From NCBI RefSeq assembly GCF_937616625.2, contig NC_065570.1:9248001-9312000 (forward strand): a stretch of DNA of 64,000 bases. The letters are read 5' to 3'. Below the pieces are notes generated by a model, which was given only the letters and a program-made list of their open reading frames with translations, ran no database searches and had not been told where the DNA came from. Both the position numbers and the translations under genes were made by a program. Positions 1 to 11,700 of this stretch are shown one piece after another (the first letter of the stretch is position 1; the number at the start of each line of letters is the position of its first letter). The stretch is from Mercurialis annua (Eukaryota > Streptophyta > Magnoliopsida > Malpighiales > Euphorbiaceae).

Positions 1-484
1 CGCCTGTTTTTTTGTAGTGAAATAACCATAAACCAAACAAATTTCAACAAAAAAAATTCACTAAAGTAAAGTTTAAAAACGAGAATAATGATTTAATAAA
101 ATTCACCATCCATCTCATTTTCTTATGAGAATCAGTTTTATTCTTATTTTTTTCATTTTGCTTTTGGTATATATACTAAATGTTCTAAATGAGTTTTAAT
201 TATAAGACGACATTTCTAAATTTTTTACATATGAATTAACCTTTTTCAAATTGAAAAACAAAACTCTAAACTTTAAACGACTGTATAAAAATATGACATA
301 TAATTGGAGGACTTTAGGAAGCTAAATAAATAGTGGTAAATATACACAAGTAATGTTGAAAGTTGAGCATCTAGGTCATAGACTGCTGAAAATTTACCAA
401 CAGTCAAATACTTATTTTTATAATTTAATTTTTATGAATCCATTTTTTCAAATAAAAAAAAAAAAATTACTCTCAAATACTCTA

Positions 485-1048
485 CATACGTCATAATTTA
501 CAATTTCAACAATTTATTTGATAATTAAATGATATGATCCTTCATTTTTATTTTTGTTAATGTAGTTCTTCTGTTCAATTTTGATCTTAGTCTACTAAGT
601 CAAAGGGTTTATTAAAAAAAATTAAGTTCAATTTAGTCTTTAAACCTATATTTATAACCTGTTTAAATAAAAATTATAATATTATAAAATCTAATGACTT
701 AATGACTTCAATTAAAGTTTTTAAATATTTATTGACATTTTTTAATGTTTTAGTTTTAAAAAGTAAATGAAGTAAGAAAATAATTTTTTTAAGAAAACAA
801 AAAATTAAAATATAAAAAAATAAAACAAACTAAATTGAATCTCATAAGGATATTATTTTTTATTCATATTTATGTCAAAAATAAATATAAGAAGTAAATA
901 AAAATTAAATATTTTAGTTAATTTTTTTGACTTAATTGACTAAATCCAAAATAAATAAAAGAATTAAAGTGCTAACAGAAATAAAAATAGAGCAAAATAT
1001 CACTTGATTTACAAATAAAGTGGACAAAAATGTGAATTATGATATGGA
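485..1048. mobile_element. foldback MITE (family F1, copy 1)
   Basis: The two ends are imperfect inverted repeats. The left end reads into a block containing gatatgatccttcattttta, and the right end, read on the other strand, gives a matching block with atatcataattcacattttt. Related DNA occurs at about 30085-30815 and from 62502 to the window end. No coding capacity is seen. The edges are approximate because no clean target-site duplication was found. Confidence 0.5.
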
Positions 1049-1080
1049 GAGATAAAAGAGTGATTTTTTTTCAATTTTTT

Positions 1081-1292
1081 CTGGTACAAAGTACATGAGG
1101 TGTTTTGAACGAGTCTCAACTATAAAACGACAGGCTTTCACATCTGGACTATTCACAACTCGAGTCGGATAGGTCCCTTACAAAAGGTAAAGATTTAGCC
1201 CAAGTTTTAAACGGTTGCATATATGAGTACGATTCGAACCTATGACCTTACTTAAATTAGAAGAGCGCCTTACGAACTCTTTTACGCCTTGA
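1081..1292 (-). mobile_element. tRNA-derived SINE, diverged copy
   Basis: On the minus strand this reads as a pol III-type SINE. It has an A-box-like segment near the 5' end, a B-box-like GGTTCGAATC-type segment (seen on + as gattcgaacc), and a 3' end TTGTACCAG followed by an A-rich tail. It aligns along its length with the copy at 24483-24711. It has diverged and is probably old. It is not a tRNA gene because no acceptor stem or anticodon arm can be folded. Confidence 0.7.
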
Positions 1293-1469
1293 AATTCTAT
1301 CAGTTATATTTGAATTGTAAAATGCATAATTTTTTTGAAACTAATGATTGTGCATTGTCTGGTTAAAAATATTTAGAGTTACTGAATTTCTACTTAATTT
1401 CGAAAAATGCATTTGTAATTGATTTATATCTTTAAAATGACTGAATTTTAATTAGTTGATCAGTAATTA

Positions 1470-1795
1470 TTTTTTTTAACAGAGATATACAAAGAAACAT
1501 ACTACACTACTATACTATTACAATATAAACTATACACATACTACCATTTATACTTGTATGCAAATCCGCCATGCACGTCATCCACACCGTGTTACGTTGA
1601 ATGCATCGCCTTAACGGGCTCGCCAACTTGACGGAACGATGCCGCATCCGCTGCTTCTGACGCTTCTGATGCTGCTCCAATACCTTCAATAATTCTTCAA
1701 ATGTGTGCTCCCTCTTGTCCACATGAGGGGTAGAACCCAAGACCTCTTGGTCTTATGCCTCACTCCTTAACCAATTGTGCTAAGAGGTCATTGGC
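1470..1795 (-). mobile_element. full-length SINE with 16-bp target-site duplication
   Basis: The element lies between two perfect copies of agttgatcagtaatta, at 1454-1469 and 1796-1811. On the minus strand the 5' end carries a tRNA-like head with an A box around TTAGCACAATTGGTTAAGG and a B box around GGTTCTACCCC. The 3' end is A-rich and abuts the duplication at 1470-1477. The 326-bp length, the head and the long perfect duplication are typical of LINE-mobilised SINEs. A 76-codon open frame inside it is incidental. Its body differs from the 1081 and 24483 SINEs, so it is a second family. Confidence 0.8.
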
Positions 1796-1811
1796 AGTTG
1801 ATCAGTAATTA

Positions 1812-4012
1812 CTTCTAACAAAATATGGCTCAAATACTGATATGGAATCGGAATTAGGACTATATCACTTCTTAATAAATAAAATATCCACGCCACACTT
1901 GTCATGTCTGATTCATACACACTGATTTTTTTGGTTAAATTTTATTAAAACACCATTCGATCAATAAATTAAAATCCACTAATCTTAAATAGTTTAATCA
2001 ATTTTTAATATTTTTTATTAAGTATACTAGACTTTAATTAGTAATTTTTAAAGTTTTTTTACCCATGTATCGTCCTAAGTATAAAAGAGTTATCATCTTG
2101 TTAATAGGTGTGGGCTTTTGTCAAATTTATTGTAAAAGATTTTTCATGGATTGGTGAGTTTCACGATGATATGAACTTGCAAAATAGAATAGATAATTTA
2201 TCACACGGTGGTGGTCTGATCAATTTTTCAATGCTTAAGTCAGTGCTGAATTTAAAAGAGAATATTATATTTAAATTCTGTTATATGTGTAGACATATAC
2301 CTCAGTCCTTTATATATTGATGAGTGAAAATCTCATCGAGTTCTAATGAAAGTGCTTTATTTTATGAAGTTGAATCTGAATAGAAAAGTATTTATATTCA
2401 GCATTTTTCCCATTTTAGGAAATAGGATTAAGTCCTAAATAGAGTAATATTCTTATATTGCAATTTAATCCCAAATAGGAAATTATCATTAATTCATCTA
2501 AAAAATTTAAGTCTTCTAGAATCTCCATTATTTATCGCTGTCATAGTTGATTTTGAATTTAATCTCTTAATAAGTTTCGTATCCAGATAATTGATCTTCT
2601 TTAGCGGCCAGATTTTAGAGGATTTAATTGCATGTTATCTTTTTGAACGAACTCGTATCGAACTTCAATTTTTGGCTGACGAATCTCGTAGGATCGACAA
2701 TTTGCTAATACTGTTCGTTGGTTGTTGATTTTTAACTTGGTTGTTTTGTGGCGAGTTCTAAGGTAGGCTTCAGCGGACGTATCCTCGTAAGACTCGACTT
2801 TATAGTATGTGGAAAATGAGTTTCCATCCGTTTTTATTGTGAAGCTGGAATTATATTTGGATTTCTTTCATATAAAAATACCACTTTTTCTCAAATTATT
2901 TGAAAAATATGCTCGTTTTAGTTTTCTTTTTACAAGATACGCTATTTGTATATTTTACAAAAATAAGTTTTTGATGAATTCTTTTAAAAGCATAATCTTA
3001 TAAATAAAAATAATAAAAAAGCATATTTTTTTATCAAATAAATATACTAAAAAGCATTTTTTTAAAAAAAGAGAGTAATTTCCTCTTAATACTTATGCGT
3101 CTCGCTTGACTTTTAAAAAACTAAAAAAAGACATTGAAAATAAAATTGTTATAAATAAAATTGGTATAGATAATTTTTATAAATTTATAGAAATTTGTTT
3201 TAAAAAATAATAATTTTTGTGTTTGATTTATTTTATAATTTTACAAAATTAGTTATATATATGAATTCTAGAATTTAAGGAGTTATTTGAATAATAAGAA
3301 TAAAATACTTTCAATATTTAAAAACAATATATTGAAAAATATAATAAATATAAAATATGTATTTGATAAAAATAAAATATTTGATTAAATTATAATTATT
3401 TTAAATATAATTCTTAACTAATTTCATTTCAATTGAATTACTTTTTAATAATTAAATATAAAAATTCATTTAAAAATAAAATTTACATCAGAATTAAACT
3501 AAACACCATGTTATGCGAAAAGTGTCACAAACTTTTGCGCCTCGAAACTTCTCATTGGAAAAAAAAAATTAAAGGTATATTATAGAAGCTAATCCATGGT
3601 GTGAATTAGGAAACCAATGAGTTTTGAGGTATAAGAAAGTCAAGTAAACATGATACAGCCAAACACGTTATAAACTATTCTTATTCTTCTTATTACTATC
3701 AATTAATTAATTATATTTTTAAAAATTAGAAAATTGAATTTTCTTTTGACAACCACGTATACGTATCAAACAGAAACAGTGATGAAACCCAAGAGAAAAA
3801 TGGAGAGGGCCAAGCACTAAAAACTTGTCAACCAAACGCGTTCCTAAATATAGAGCAACGCGTATTTTTCTATTTTAAGTTAATACACCTAACACAATCG
3901 TATAACCAAAGAACGTACACCTTTTTAATTCATAACATAAAGTTTTTATTTATACTATAATTTTATATGAATTATATTTAAAACTTAGTTAAACCCAAGC
4001 CGTACCTCAATC
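1812..4012. other. AT-rich intergenic region upstream of PAR1
   Basis: No gene is seen here. The stretch 2290-2780 is less AT-rich and may be an old LTR, but I found no paired termini or duplication. Some promoter of the next gene must lie in the last few hundred bases. Confidence 0.5.
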
Positions 4013-4014
4013 TC

Positions 4015-4051
4015 TATAAATAGCTCAACCGTTTATATTGTCCTATAAATA
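4015..4051 (+). promoter_or_regulatory. two TATA boxes of the PAR1-family gene
   Basis: TATAAATA occurs at 4015-4022 and again at 4044-4051, which is 118 and 89 bases before the chosen ATG at 4140. The spacing is right for transcription starts around 4045 to 4080, giving a short CT-rich leader. Two closely spaced boxes may give two start sites. This is inferred from sequence only. Confidence 0.55.
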
Positions 4052-4139
4052 CAAATCCTCTCATTTTTATTCTCTCAAACACACCAAACTTTTTTGCCTA
4101 TTCTTCTTCTTTAACTTCTCAACAAAGAAATCATCAATT

Positions 4140-6230
4140 ATGGCTTTTTTTAGATCATTGGCTTTGGTTCTTTTTCTCTCATCCCTCTTCCTTCATGCAG
4201 CAATTGGTATGTATCTCATTCTTTGTTTTTGTTTTATTTGTTCATAAAATCTATTAATTTTTATATATTTATATATATACAACAATGTCGGAAGGGAACT
4301 AACGCGGTAAGATAGACATTCGTCTTGTTTGGCCGCTAGTTACCTATTGTTTTCGCTTATTTCTTTAATTAATTGTAGACCTTTCTTTTTTTATAAATCG
4401 TCTCATCTTGCGTTTCTTTTTAGATCACCAACCGTTTTTTTCCTTTCTTTCTCTATTTTTTCTTCATTTTTTGATTCCACCATTAAAAAATTGGATATTG
4501 TATGTCTTTCTTTTCACATTAATATTTGAAATATGCGCATTCAAAAATATTTTGTGAATATTTGTTACGTAAAATGATTTATCAAGAATACCCACTTGTT
4601 AAATTTTTTAATTATGAATATTTTTTTCTTTCATATATGTTATTTTTTGACAAAATAAATAATGGAATGCAATATTTTGTTTTGTTCTATAAATAGGTGA
4701 GCTTATTTGCGAAGATTTGCCACAAGATGTGTGTGCATTTTCCATAGCAACATCCGGAAAGAGATGCTTGTTGGAGACGAATGCGAAGGCCGACGGGAAG
4801 GTGGAGTATCAATGCAGAACATCGGAAGTAGTTGTCGAACGAATGGCCGATTACATCGAGAGCGATGAATGTATAAATGCCTGTGGCGTCGATAGAAATT
4901 CTGTCGGCATTTCTTCTGATGCTCTTCTTGAACCTCTTTTCACTGCCAATCTTTGCTCTACTGCTTGTTACAACCAATGCCCCAACATTGTTGACCTTTA
5001 CTTCAATTTGGCTGCTGGCGAAGGTATTTTAATTTAATTCTCTAACCATTTTTCATGACTATATAATTCATAATATTTTGATTTTTTTTCATTATTCTTT
5101 CACTATTTTTCAGTTAGGTCCAATTTCATTAGCATAGGAGTTGAAGTTAGGTGTGACTAACCATAATTTAATGTGAAACTTCCTTTAAGATTTAACTATG
5201 AATTTAGTGACAATAACAATTTTCAAAATAATATCACAATAAACGTATATCTCATTGGATTTATATTGGACGATAGTCGGTTTGATTGATGTCCGAGTCT
5301 TATTATATTATCACAATTTTTTATTAAGGTGAAATTTTATTACTTTTATGGTAATATATTTTTACTGATGAATATATGGTTTTATTACTTTTACTTTTTG
5401 GTTTTTCAAAAAAAAATGAAAATGATTTTATACCATATAGATTTAAGCATAATTTAATATTAATATTCCATAATATCACGTTTGAATGCTATCATAGTAT
5501 ATAATAAATAGTCATAGAACAAGAAATATATATGCATGAGCAAAGTCTATACCATTTTGAGGTTCAAGACTTCTTCGTCATCAATAATTCTTGATTGAAC
5601 ATACATATATAATCACGCCCATAATAATAAAAAAAAAATAGAATAATTTATCCACCCATAATTTTAACACATTTGCTAAATATATTATAATTTTTATTTT
5701 TTTATTAATTTGATCGAGTTTTGCCATATATATATACACAACTCATTAGAGCTGATTTGTCGCGATGTTGTATACACCATATAGGCTAAATTTCATACAA
5801 ATAAACGTATAACATCACGACTTGTCAGCTCCAAAACAATCATGAATATATTTCATAATATTTTAAAAGTTGATAGACTAAAATTCATAAAAAAAACACG
5901 TGTATTTGTCTTTTTAAAGCATAATATGGTACATTTTCAATATTGTTTTTACTTGGCCTTCAATCAAAGAATTCTAGTCCCTATCTTTAAATACTATAAA
6001 ATAGTTGATAATGTGAAAGATGAATATTATTCCAAATCCAAAAATGAGGCATAGTATCTTACACAAATTGTTTATACAAATATTTTGCAGGTGCATTTTT
6101 GCCTGATCTATGTGACGCCGCCCGATCCAACCCTCACCGGTCAATGATTCAGCTGATGAGCTCAGGTGTTGCCGCTGGTCCTATTTCCAGCGAGGACTTA
6201 GCCCTTGCTCCTGCTTCAGCTCCTATGTAA
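4140..6230 (+). CDS. PAR1: PAR1-family secreted cysteine-rich protein
   Basis: The gene has three exons, 4140-4206, 4697-5023 and 6091-6230, joined by GT-AG introns in phase 1 and encoding 177 aa. Residues 1 to about 21 form a hydrophobic signal peptide (MAFFRSLALVLFLSSLFLHA), so the product should enter the secretory pathway. The mature part has ten cysteines, including ICEDLPQDVC and the C-x3-C pair in LCSTACYNQC, and ends in an Ala/Pro-rich tail (EDLALAPASAPM). This matches the PAR1 family, named for photoassimilate-responsive genes of tobacco whose transcripts rise with sugar accumulation and virus infection. The biochemical role of the family is unknown. The ATG chosen is the only one that opens the signal peptide. 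The length is normal and no defects are seen. Intron 2 (1067 bp) is AT-rich without obvious insertions. Confidence 0.93.
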
Positions 6231-6760
6231 AATTATTAATTATTAATCGTCAAAATTTATCATTTTGCTATTATATAATCATTTTTCAGTTTTAATATTA
6301 ATATTAATATTTTGTATAAGTTGAGAATTAGGAAATATAGAGAGGCATACTACTTTATACGACCCCGTTTACTGGTGTATTGAGTTGGGTTTGTTGTGTA
6401 TTCTTATTTTATACTGATATTAAATAAAATACAGATTTATACTTAATTATTGTGATCACTTTTTTTTTAATTAAAACAGAACTTAATTGCTCGTGTGCAA
6501 GATTTAAAATTGTGTATCCTAAAAAATAATACTAGCTTAATTATGTAGAAATATTCATTTTTTTTATGATCCAAACTTCCAACATTATCAATTTTAATCT
6601 ATTTTTTAATTTTTAATTTTAATTATAACTATGTATCCAAATTAAAAGGAAAGAATCTTCAAGTATTCTTTTTATATTATTTTAATTTGTATTTTATCAT
6701 TAAATTTTTTTATCATAAAAGGCGTTAAATCGAGTACCCAAATTATAAACAGAGACTGAA
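6231..6760. other. 3' flank of PAR1 gene, intergenic
   Basis: AT-rich DNA. Candidate polyadenylation signals of the AATAAA type occur within about 200 bases of the stop, for example around 6420-6428. No gene is seen. Confidence 0.4.
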
Positions 6761-7638
6761 GGCTTATTTTTTCAAAACCCAATGGTTTGAAAAAAACCCT
6801 CCATTTTTAGCCCTTTTACCATAACATTGTAAAATCTCTAATTACACTGAAATTCGTATCTTTCACTTTCAAATGCACCCCCAAACATTAAAATCTACAC
6901 CTTTTATTTTTAATTGCACTTTCAAATATTAAATTGACCTCTTTTTCAATATTTCATATTTTAAAATAAATTCTAAGTAGTTCTCAACAGTGCTTTAAAA
7001 ACCGAACCGGTGGCCGAACCGGCGAGGCCACCGGTTTCCGGTTCAACCGGTTTAATCGGTTCAATGACCGGTTCAACCGGTTTAATAAATTTAAAAAAAT
7101 TTGAAAAAAATTCTGGTTAACCGGTTTTTTACCGGTCCAATCCGGTCCAACACCCGGTTTTTACCAGTTCAATACGGTCTAATCCGGTTCAGTCCGGTCC
7201 AACCCGGTCCAATCAAAAGATCCGGTTTTTCACCTTTTCAGACCGGACCACTGACCGGTTTGCGGTTCAACCGGTCCGACCGGCCGGTCCGGTCCGGTTT
7301 TTAAAACACTGGTTCTCAATGTTATAATTAAAACAAAAACTCATATTCCCTGAAATTTCAAAAATTAGCAATTCCACTCTCAAGTACTAAATAGATCTCT
7401 TCTCCATTTGAAAAAAGTTAAAATAAGTCATCCATTTTTAACTCTTTGTGTGGAAAAGAGTTCAAACGAATACTTTATAAGGGTTTTTATGAATTTTTCT
7501 CGAGTGAAAAAGAGTCCAATTTGATTTTGAAAGTGGAATTGAAACCCAAAAGTGCAAATTTGGGTGCAGCTGACAAAATTGCAACGTCAGAGTGCAACTG
7601 AAAAGTGGCTAAAAGGTGGGTTTTTTTGTGATTAAGTC
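6761..7638. mobile_element. decayed Mutator-type foldback MITE, split by a hAT MITE
   Basis: The left arm runs from ggcttattttt and the right arm ends near gtgattaagtc. Both arms carry the diagnostic text of this family: polyA/polyT, then a CCC-ACCTTTTAGCCCCTTTT-like block, then TTGCACCC. They are inverted relative to each other. The closest relative in the window is the element at 14396-19972, and 7480-7630 is almost collinear with 19820-19965. The termini are eroded and I could not fix a target duplication. The nested element at 6988-7311 separates the arms. Confidence 0.6.
6988..7311. mobile_element. hAT-type MITE rich in CCGGTT repeats
   Basis: This is a 324-bp element with terminal inverted repeats, CAGTGCTTTAAAAACC at the left and its partner CAGTGTTTTAAAAACC on the other strand at the right. 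It is flanked by a perfect 8-bp duplication GTTCTCAA at 6980-6987 and 7312-7319. The 8-bp duplication and the CAG-start termini fit the hAT superfamily. The interior is a run of CCGGTTCAACCGGTT-like words, which produces a spurious 67-codon frame. No transposase is present. Confidence 0.85.
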
Positions 7639-8775
7639 TATAAAAATCCACCTCCGTTCTATTTGGACTTCACCGCCTTTACTCTGTAAGATTGATATAA
7701 AATCAATTCAATTAAATTTAAATTAAACAAATTTAATATACCATTTTTAATTTAAATTTTATAAAAAAATTCTGTCGTCTCTCCAGCTAAAAACTGAACC
7801 AGATCTGGTCGTCTTTCATGGGAAGATGAGGACCAGCTCATCTTCCTCACATGGGAGACGAACATCCCATCTTTTATGGGAGGAAGACGAAGCGTCTTCC
7901 ATGGAAGAAAGACAACAACCAGATCTGGTTCGTTTTCCGTTGAACCATATTTGATTTTTTTTAAACGAATAGCCCCACAGATGTTTGCAGAAAAGACACG
8001 ACAATATTTTAAATGTTAATATATACATGATTTAAAATAATTTTTTTAAATTTCATTAGTTATAGGGCGGGATGGAGGCAACAAATCAAGAGTAATATGA
8101 CATCTTTTACTTTTTTTTAATAATATTTAAAATATCAATAATATATTTAGAAAAATAATTAAGATTTAATATAATATGGAGGTGGAGAATTTTTTAATTA
8201 TTTAATTAAATTAACATTTTTTATTTTTTTCTCAAAAAATTTGATATTTTTTATTAATAACTAAAAATGATATATTAAAAAATTTATTTAAATTTAATTA
8301 AATTTATTTTAAATTAATCTTGCGGAGTTAAGGCGGCGAGGTTGAAGGATGGCGGATGTGGATTTTTATAACATAATAATATTCATTTGTATTAAATAAA
8401 AAATTATTATGGATTTTATTTTTATTTTTTTGAGAAAAAGACAATTGTGAATGAAGCAATTTCATGATTTCATCATGAATAATTTAATCAGAATATGTAA
8501 TTGTACAATTTTTTAACAAAATATGAACTTGAGAATAAAAAAAAAGAAATTAAAACAAAAGACTCAAGTATTATTTTTTTTTATGGAATTTTAAAAAATA
8601 AGACATGAAAATAATAGGAACTTTAATTTAATTCTTTAACAAAAGTATAGACTACCCCTATAGTACTAAAAATTACATAATTGAATTACAACAATACTGC
8701 AGAAATATATGTGAAATTAATACAAACTTATACAAAAGAATCCAGCACTACTCGAATTGATTTTCATATGGAGAT
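7639..8775. other. intergenic, with a GAAGAC-module segment at about 7770-7940
   Basis: Mostly AT-rich DNA. From 7770 to 7940 it becomes GC-richer and is built from short inverted and repeated words such as GTCTTTCATGGGAAGA and CCAGATCTGG. The same word class occurs at 21330-21540. No gene is seen. Confidence 0.45.
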
Positions 8776-11700
8776 CTAACACTGAGGTAAATCGGCGGGT
8801 GGAGGTGGCAAGGTAGACCCAGGAGTCGGTCCATTCTGTACTATAAAAGCCGTTGCTAGTCCCCACGGCAAATGCACATCAAGATGACAATGCATAAACC
8901 ATACACCTACAATATATATTCAACTTATATTACTATTGCCAACACTAATTAATTGACTAACCATCTCGATAAATATAATTAGTTTATTGACGCATACGTA
9001 TGGATATGAATATGCATTCAGTTCAAACCGAACTAAAATTTCGATATTTTTAAACCAAACTATGTGGAGTAATCATAAGATAAAATTTACCTGGATTATT
9101 GGCAATGAATCTAACAACCGCCCATCCTCCAACAGGCACTCCAATAGTATTTCGTACTTGAGGATTAACAAGATTAAGCTTTGTAGAGCTCTTAACATCA
9201 TCATAGTTTCCAAATCCTTGAGCCAACACATAAAAATTGAACCCATGAAGATGAATAGGATGATTCTCCACCCCGATCAACGCCGTGTTCTGCAACACCA
9301 TTTGCACCGTCGTGTTGTACTTTAACACTTTCACACTCGTCGATTTCGGAGCGAAAAGCAACGACAAGTCGTTGCTTACGTTACCATTTGTATAATCAAA
9401 TTTGACCGGAGGCTTATTGGGGAAATTAGGTTTATAAATCCCACTAATGTTGAAAAAGAATGCTTGTAACATTGATAAACTTGTAGGGAACTCAAATGAA
9501 TGATTGTTCATGCTAGCTGATAATCTCTGTCCATTTGGTCCTTGACAACTAGCATTGTTACCTGATAGAGATATTAATAATAAAGTTATAATTAATTAAC
9601 ATTCATCTGGCGCTTTTTATATGTGGATGAATGCCTTATTAACATAGTATTAGAGCTTTTATAATCTAAATATTTAGAGTTTTTGACAATCCTAATTAAT
9701 TAACAAAATACAAATATCTAAAAAAACTAAATTTACAAATTAAAGTGGATCTATAATTATTAAGAGCGAGCAAACAATTACTTTAGTTAAAAGTAGATTG
9801 ATTTAACCCAAACCGATCTACACTATAATTTTATCCTTTTAACTGAATCCGCCGAATTAATTAAATTAATTGAAAGCATAGAAAAATAAAACCCGCCAAA
9901 TTAATCGGTTATTTTAGTTAAACAAACCGAACCAGTTATTTTATTATTTAAATCAAATTTATCAAATGCATCAATTAATTTAATTTCATTATTTTTAATA
10001 TTTATTCACACTTTAATTTTAATTGAAATTTTTCGTGCAAAATATCTTAAAACTGAGGCTGAAACATTAAAAAATATCTCAGCTTTACTTTTTTCGTTTA
10101 TGACTCAAACTTTTAAAATCGTCAATTTTAGCTTTTTTTCAGTTTTTCAGTTCTAATTATAGCCATTTGTTTAAATTAGAGTGGGAAAAATTTCACATAT
10201 TCCTTTCATATTTAAAAAATTTGATAATAAAAAAGCAAATTAGAACGATGTAAAGCAATATAAAGTATGTGAACTAATTATCACTCTAATTTGAATAAAT
10301 GATTACAATTAAAATTAAATATAGAAAAATACGCTAAAATTGATGATTTTAAAAATTTGAGCCATAAATAAAAAAGATTAAAAAAATAGAATATTTCCGG
10401 TTGATTAAACCTAACTGTAAAGTTAAAGGGACTTAAAATTAGTTAATCCTTAATTTTACCTTGTCCTCCACAGGGAGCTAGTCCAAGCCCTACGGTCACA
10501 TACATTTGCTCATCAATTTGACGTGGCACCGGAACCCAGTGTGGCCCACCCGCTAGCCCAGTGAGGTTGCTGTAGAATCCATGAGCTGTGAGTGTGTCAT
10601 TGGTGGCCGGCATTACAGGCATGATGGGTGTCGCCACCGCGGAGCCGCCTTGATAAGCAAGTACGCCTCTTGTGGTTGTGTTATCAAACGGCACGCCCGC
10701 AGCACTAGCATATGGACTTGCAGCCATGTAATAAGACCCTACTGGCTGATCGGCCTTTAGAAGAACGTCCGTCGTCATTCCCGGACCGGTGACGACGACG
10801 TCGGTGACGTAAGGGTTAGTGTAGGCAGCGTCGACGGCGACAACTGTCATGTTGTGATTGGCTACTTTAAAGAAGAGCTGATTATTGAGTGCAGCGTTGA
10901 TTATTCGCAGGAGATAGGTTTTGCCTTTCTCTACCTTAAGCTTGTACATCTCTGAATATTCGAGCAGAAAAATAAAAACAAAACTGTTAATTTAAAATGA
11001 ATAATTAATTATAATTGAAATAGCATGCATGATTAAGGAACATAAAAAACTTAAATTTTTAACCACTTAAAAAATCTTAATGTTATCTTTTATCAATTTA
11101 AAATTAAATTATATATATGTTTATATTTTTATCAATTTAAACTTATTATTTTGAATTTTTTTATTTCAATTATAATTAAATTTCTATTAAAATTTATTTT
11201 AGTGAATGTCTATTATAATTAATTAAATTGAAAAAAAAGATATAAAGATTAAACAATCATGTAACAACTATGACGATTATTTAGCAAAATGCTCAATTGA
11301 TCAAATTGAAGGAATTTAGTTAAAATTGAGCATAATTTTAATATTAAAGTAAAAACTAAATAAATCAAATAAAATTTGAAACAAAAGAATAAAAATGTGT
11401 ACAAAGCATTAGACGTTTGATTTTTCTTTTTTGAATCTTGATTATGTCACTAATTAATTATAACCGCTTACGTTTCTGAGAGCAATTGTAGAGATCACCG
11501 GGCCATCCATTTATGGTGTAAGCATCTGAATTGTTGGGTGCACCACCGCTGGCAAGTGCCTCATTTTCGACATCAAGAATGTTAGCATTCCACCACTCTC
11601 CTGCAATATTAACATGAGTCACCACTAAGTAAAGATAATTTAACTTATGAAATAAACATAAAGTCCTAACTAATTAATTAGTTTGTAGTATCATACGAAA

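Noticed and set aside
1510..1740. 76-codon open frame on the minus strand
   Set aside because: It lies wholly inside the SINE at 1470-1795, overlaps its tRNA-like head and has no recognisable domain.
2108..2320. 70-codon plus-strand frame
   Set aside because: No recognisable domain, no promoter or splice context, and AT-rich intergenic surroundings.
7101..7304. 67-codon open frame
   Set aside because: It is a translation of CCGGTT repeats inside the hAT MITE at 6988-7311.
9050..9325. Plus-strand frame of 112 codons over the laccase exon
   Set aside because: Shadow of the laccase exon at 9091-9561, which carries copper-ligand motifs on the minus strand.
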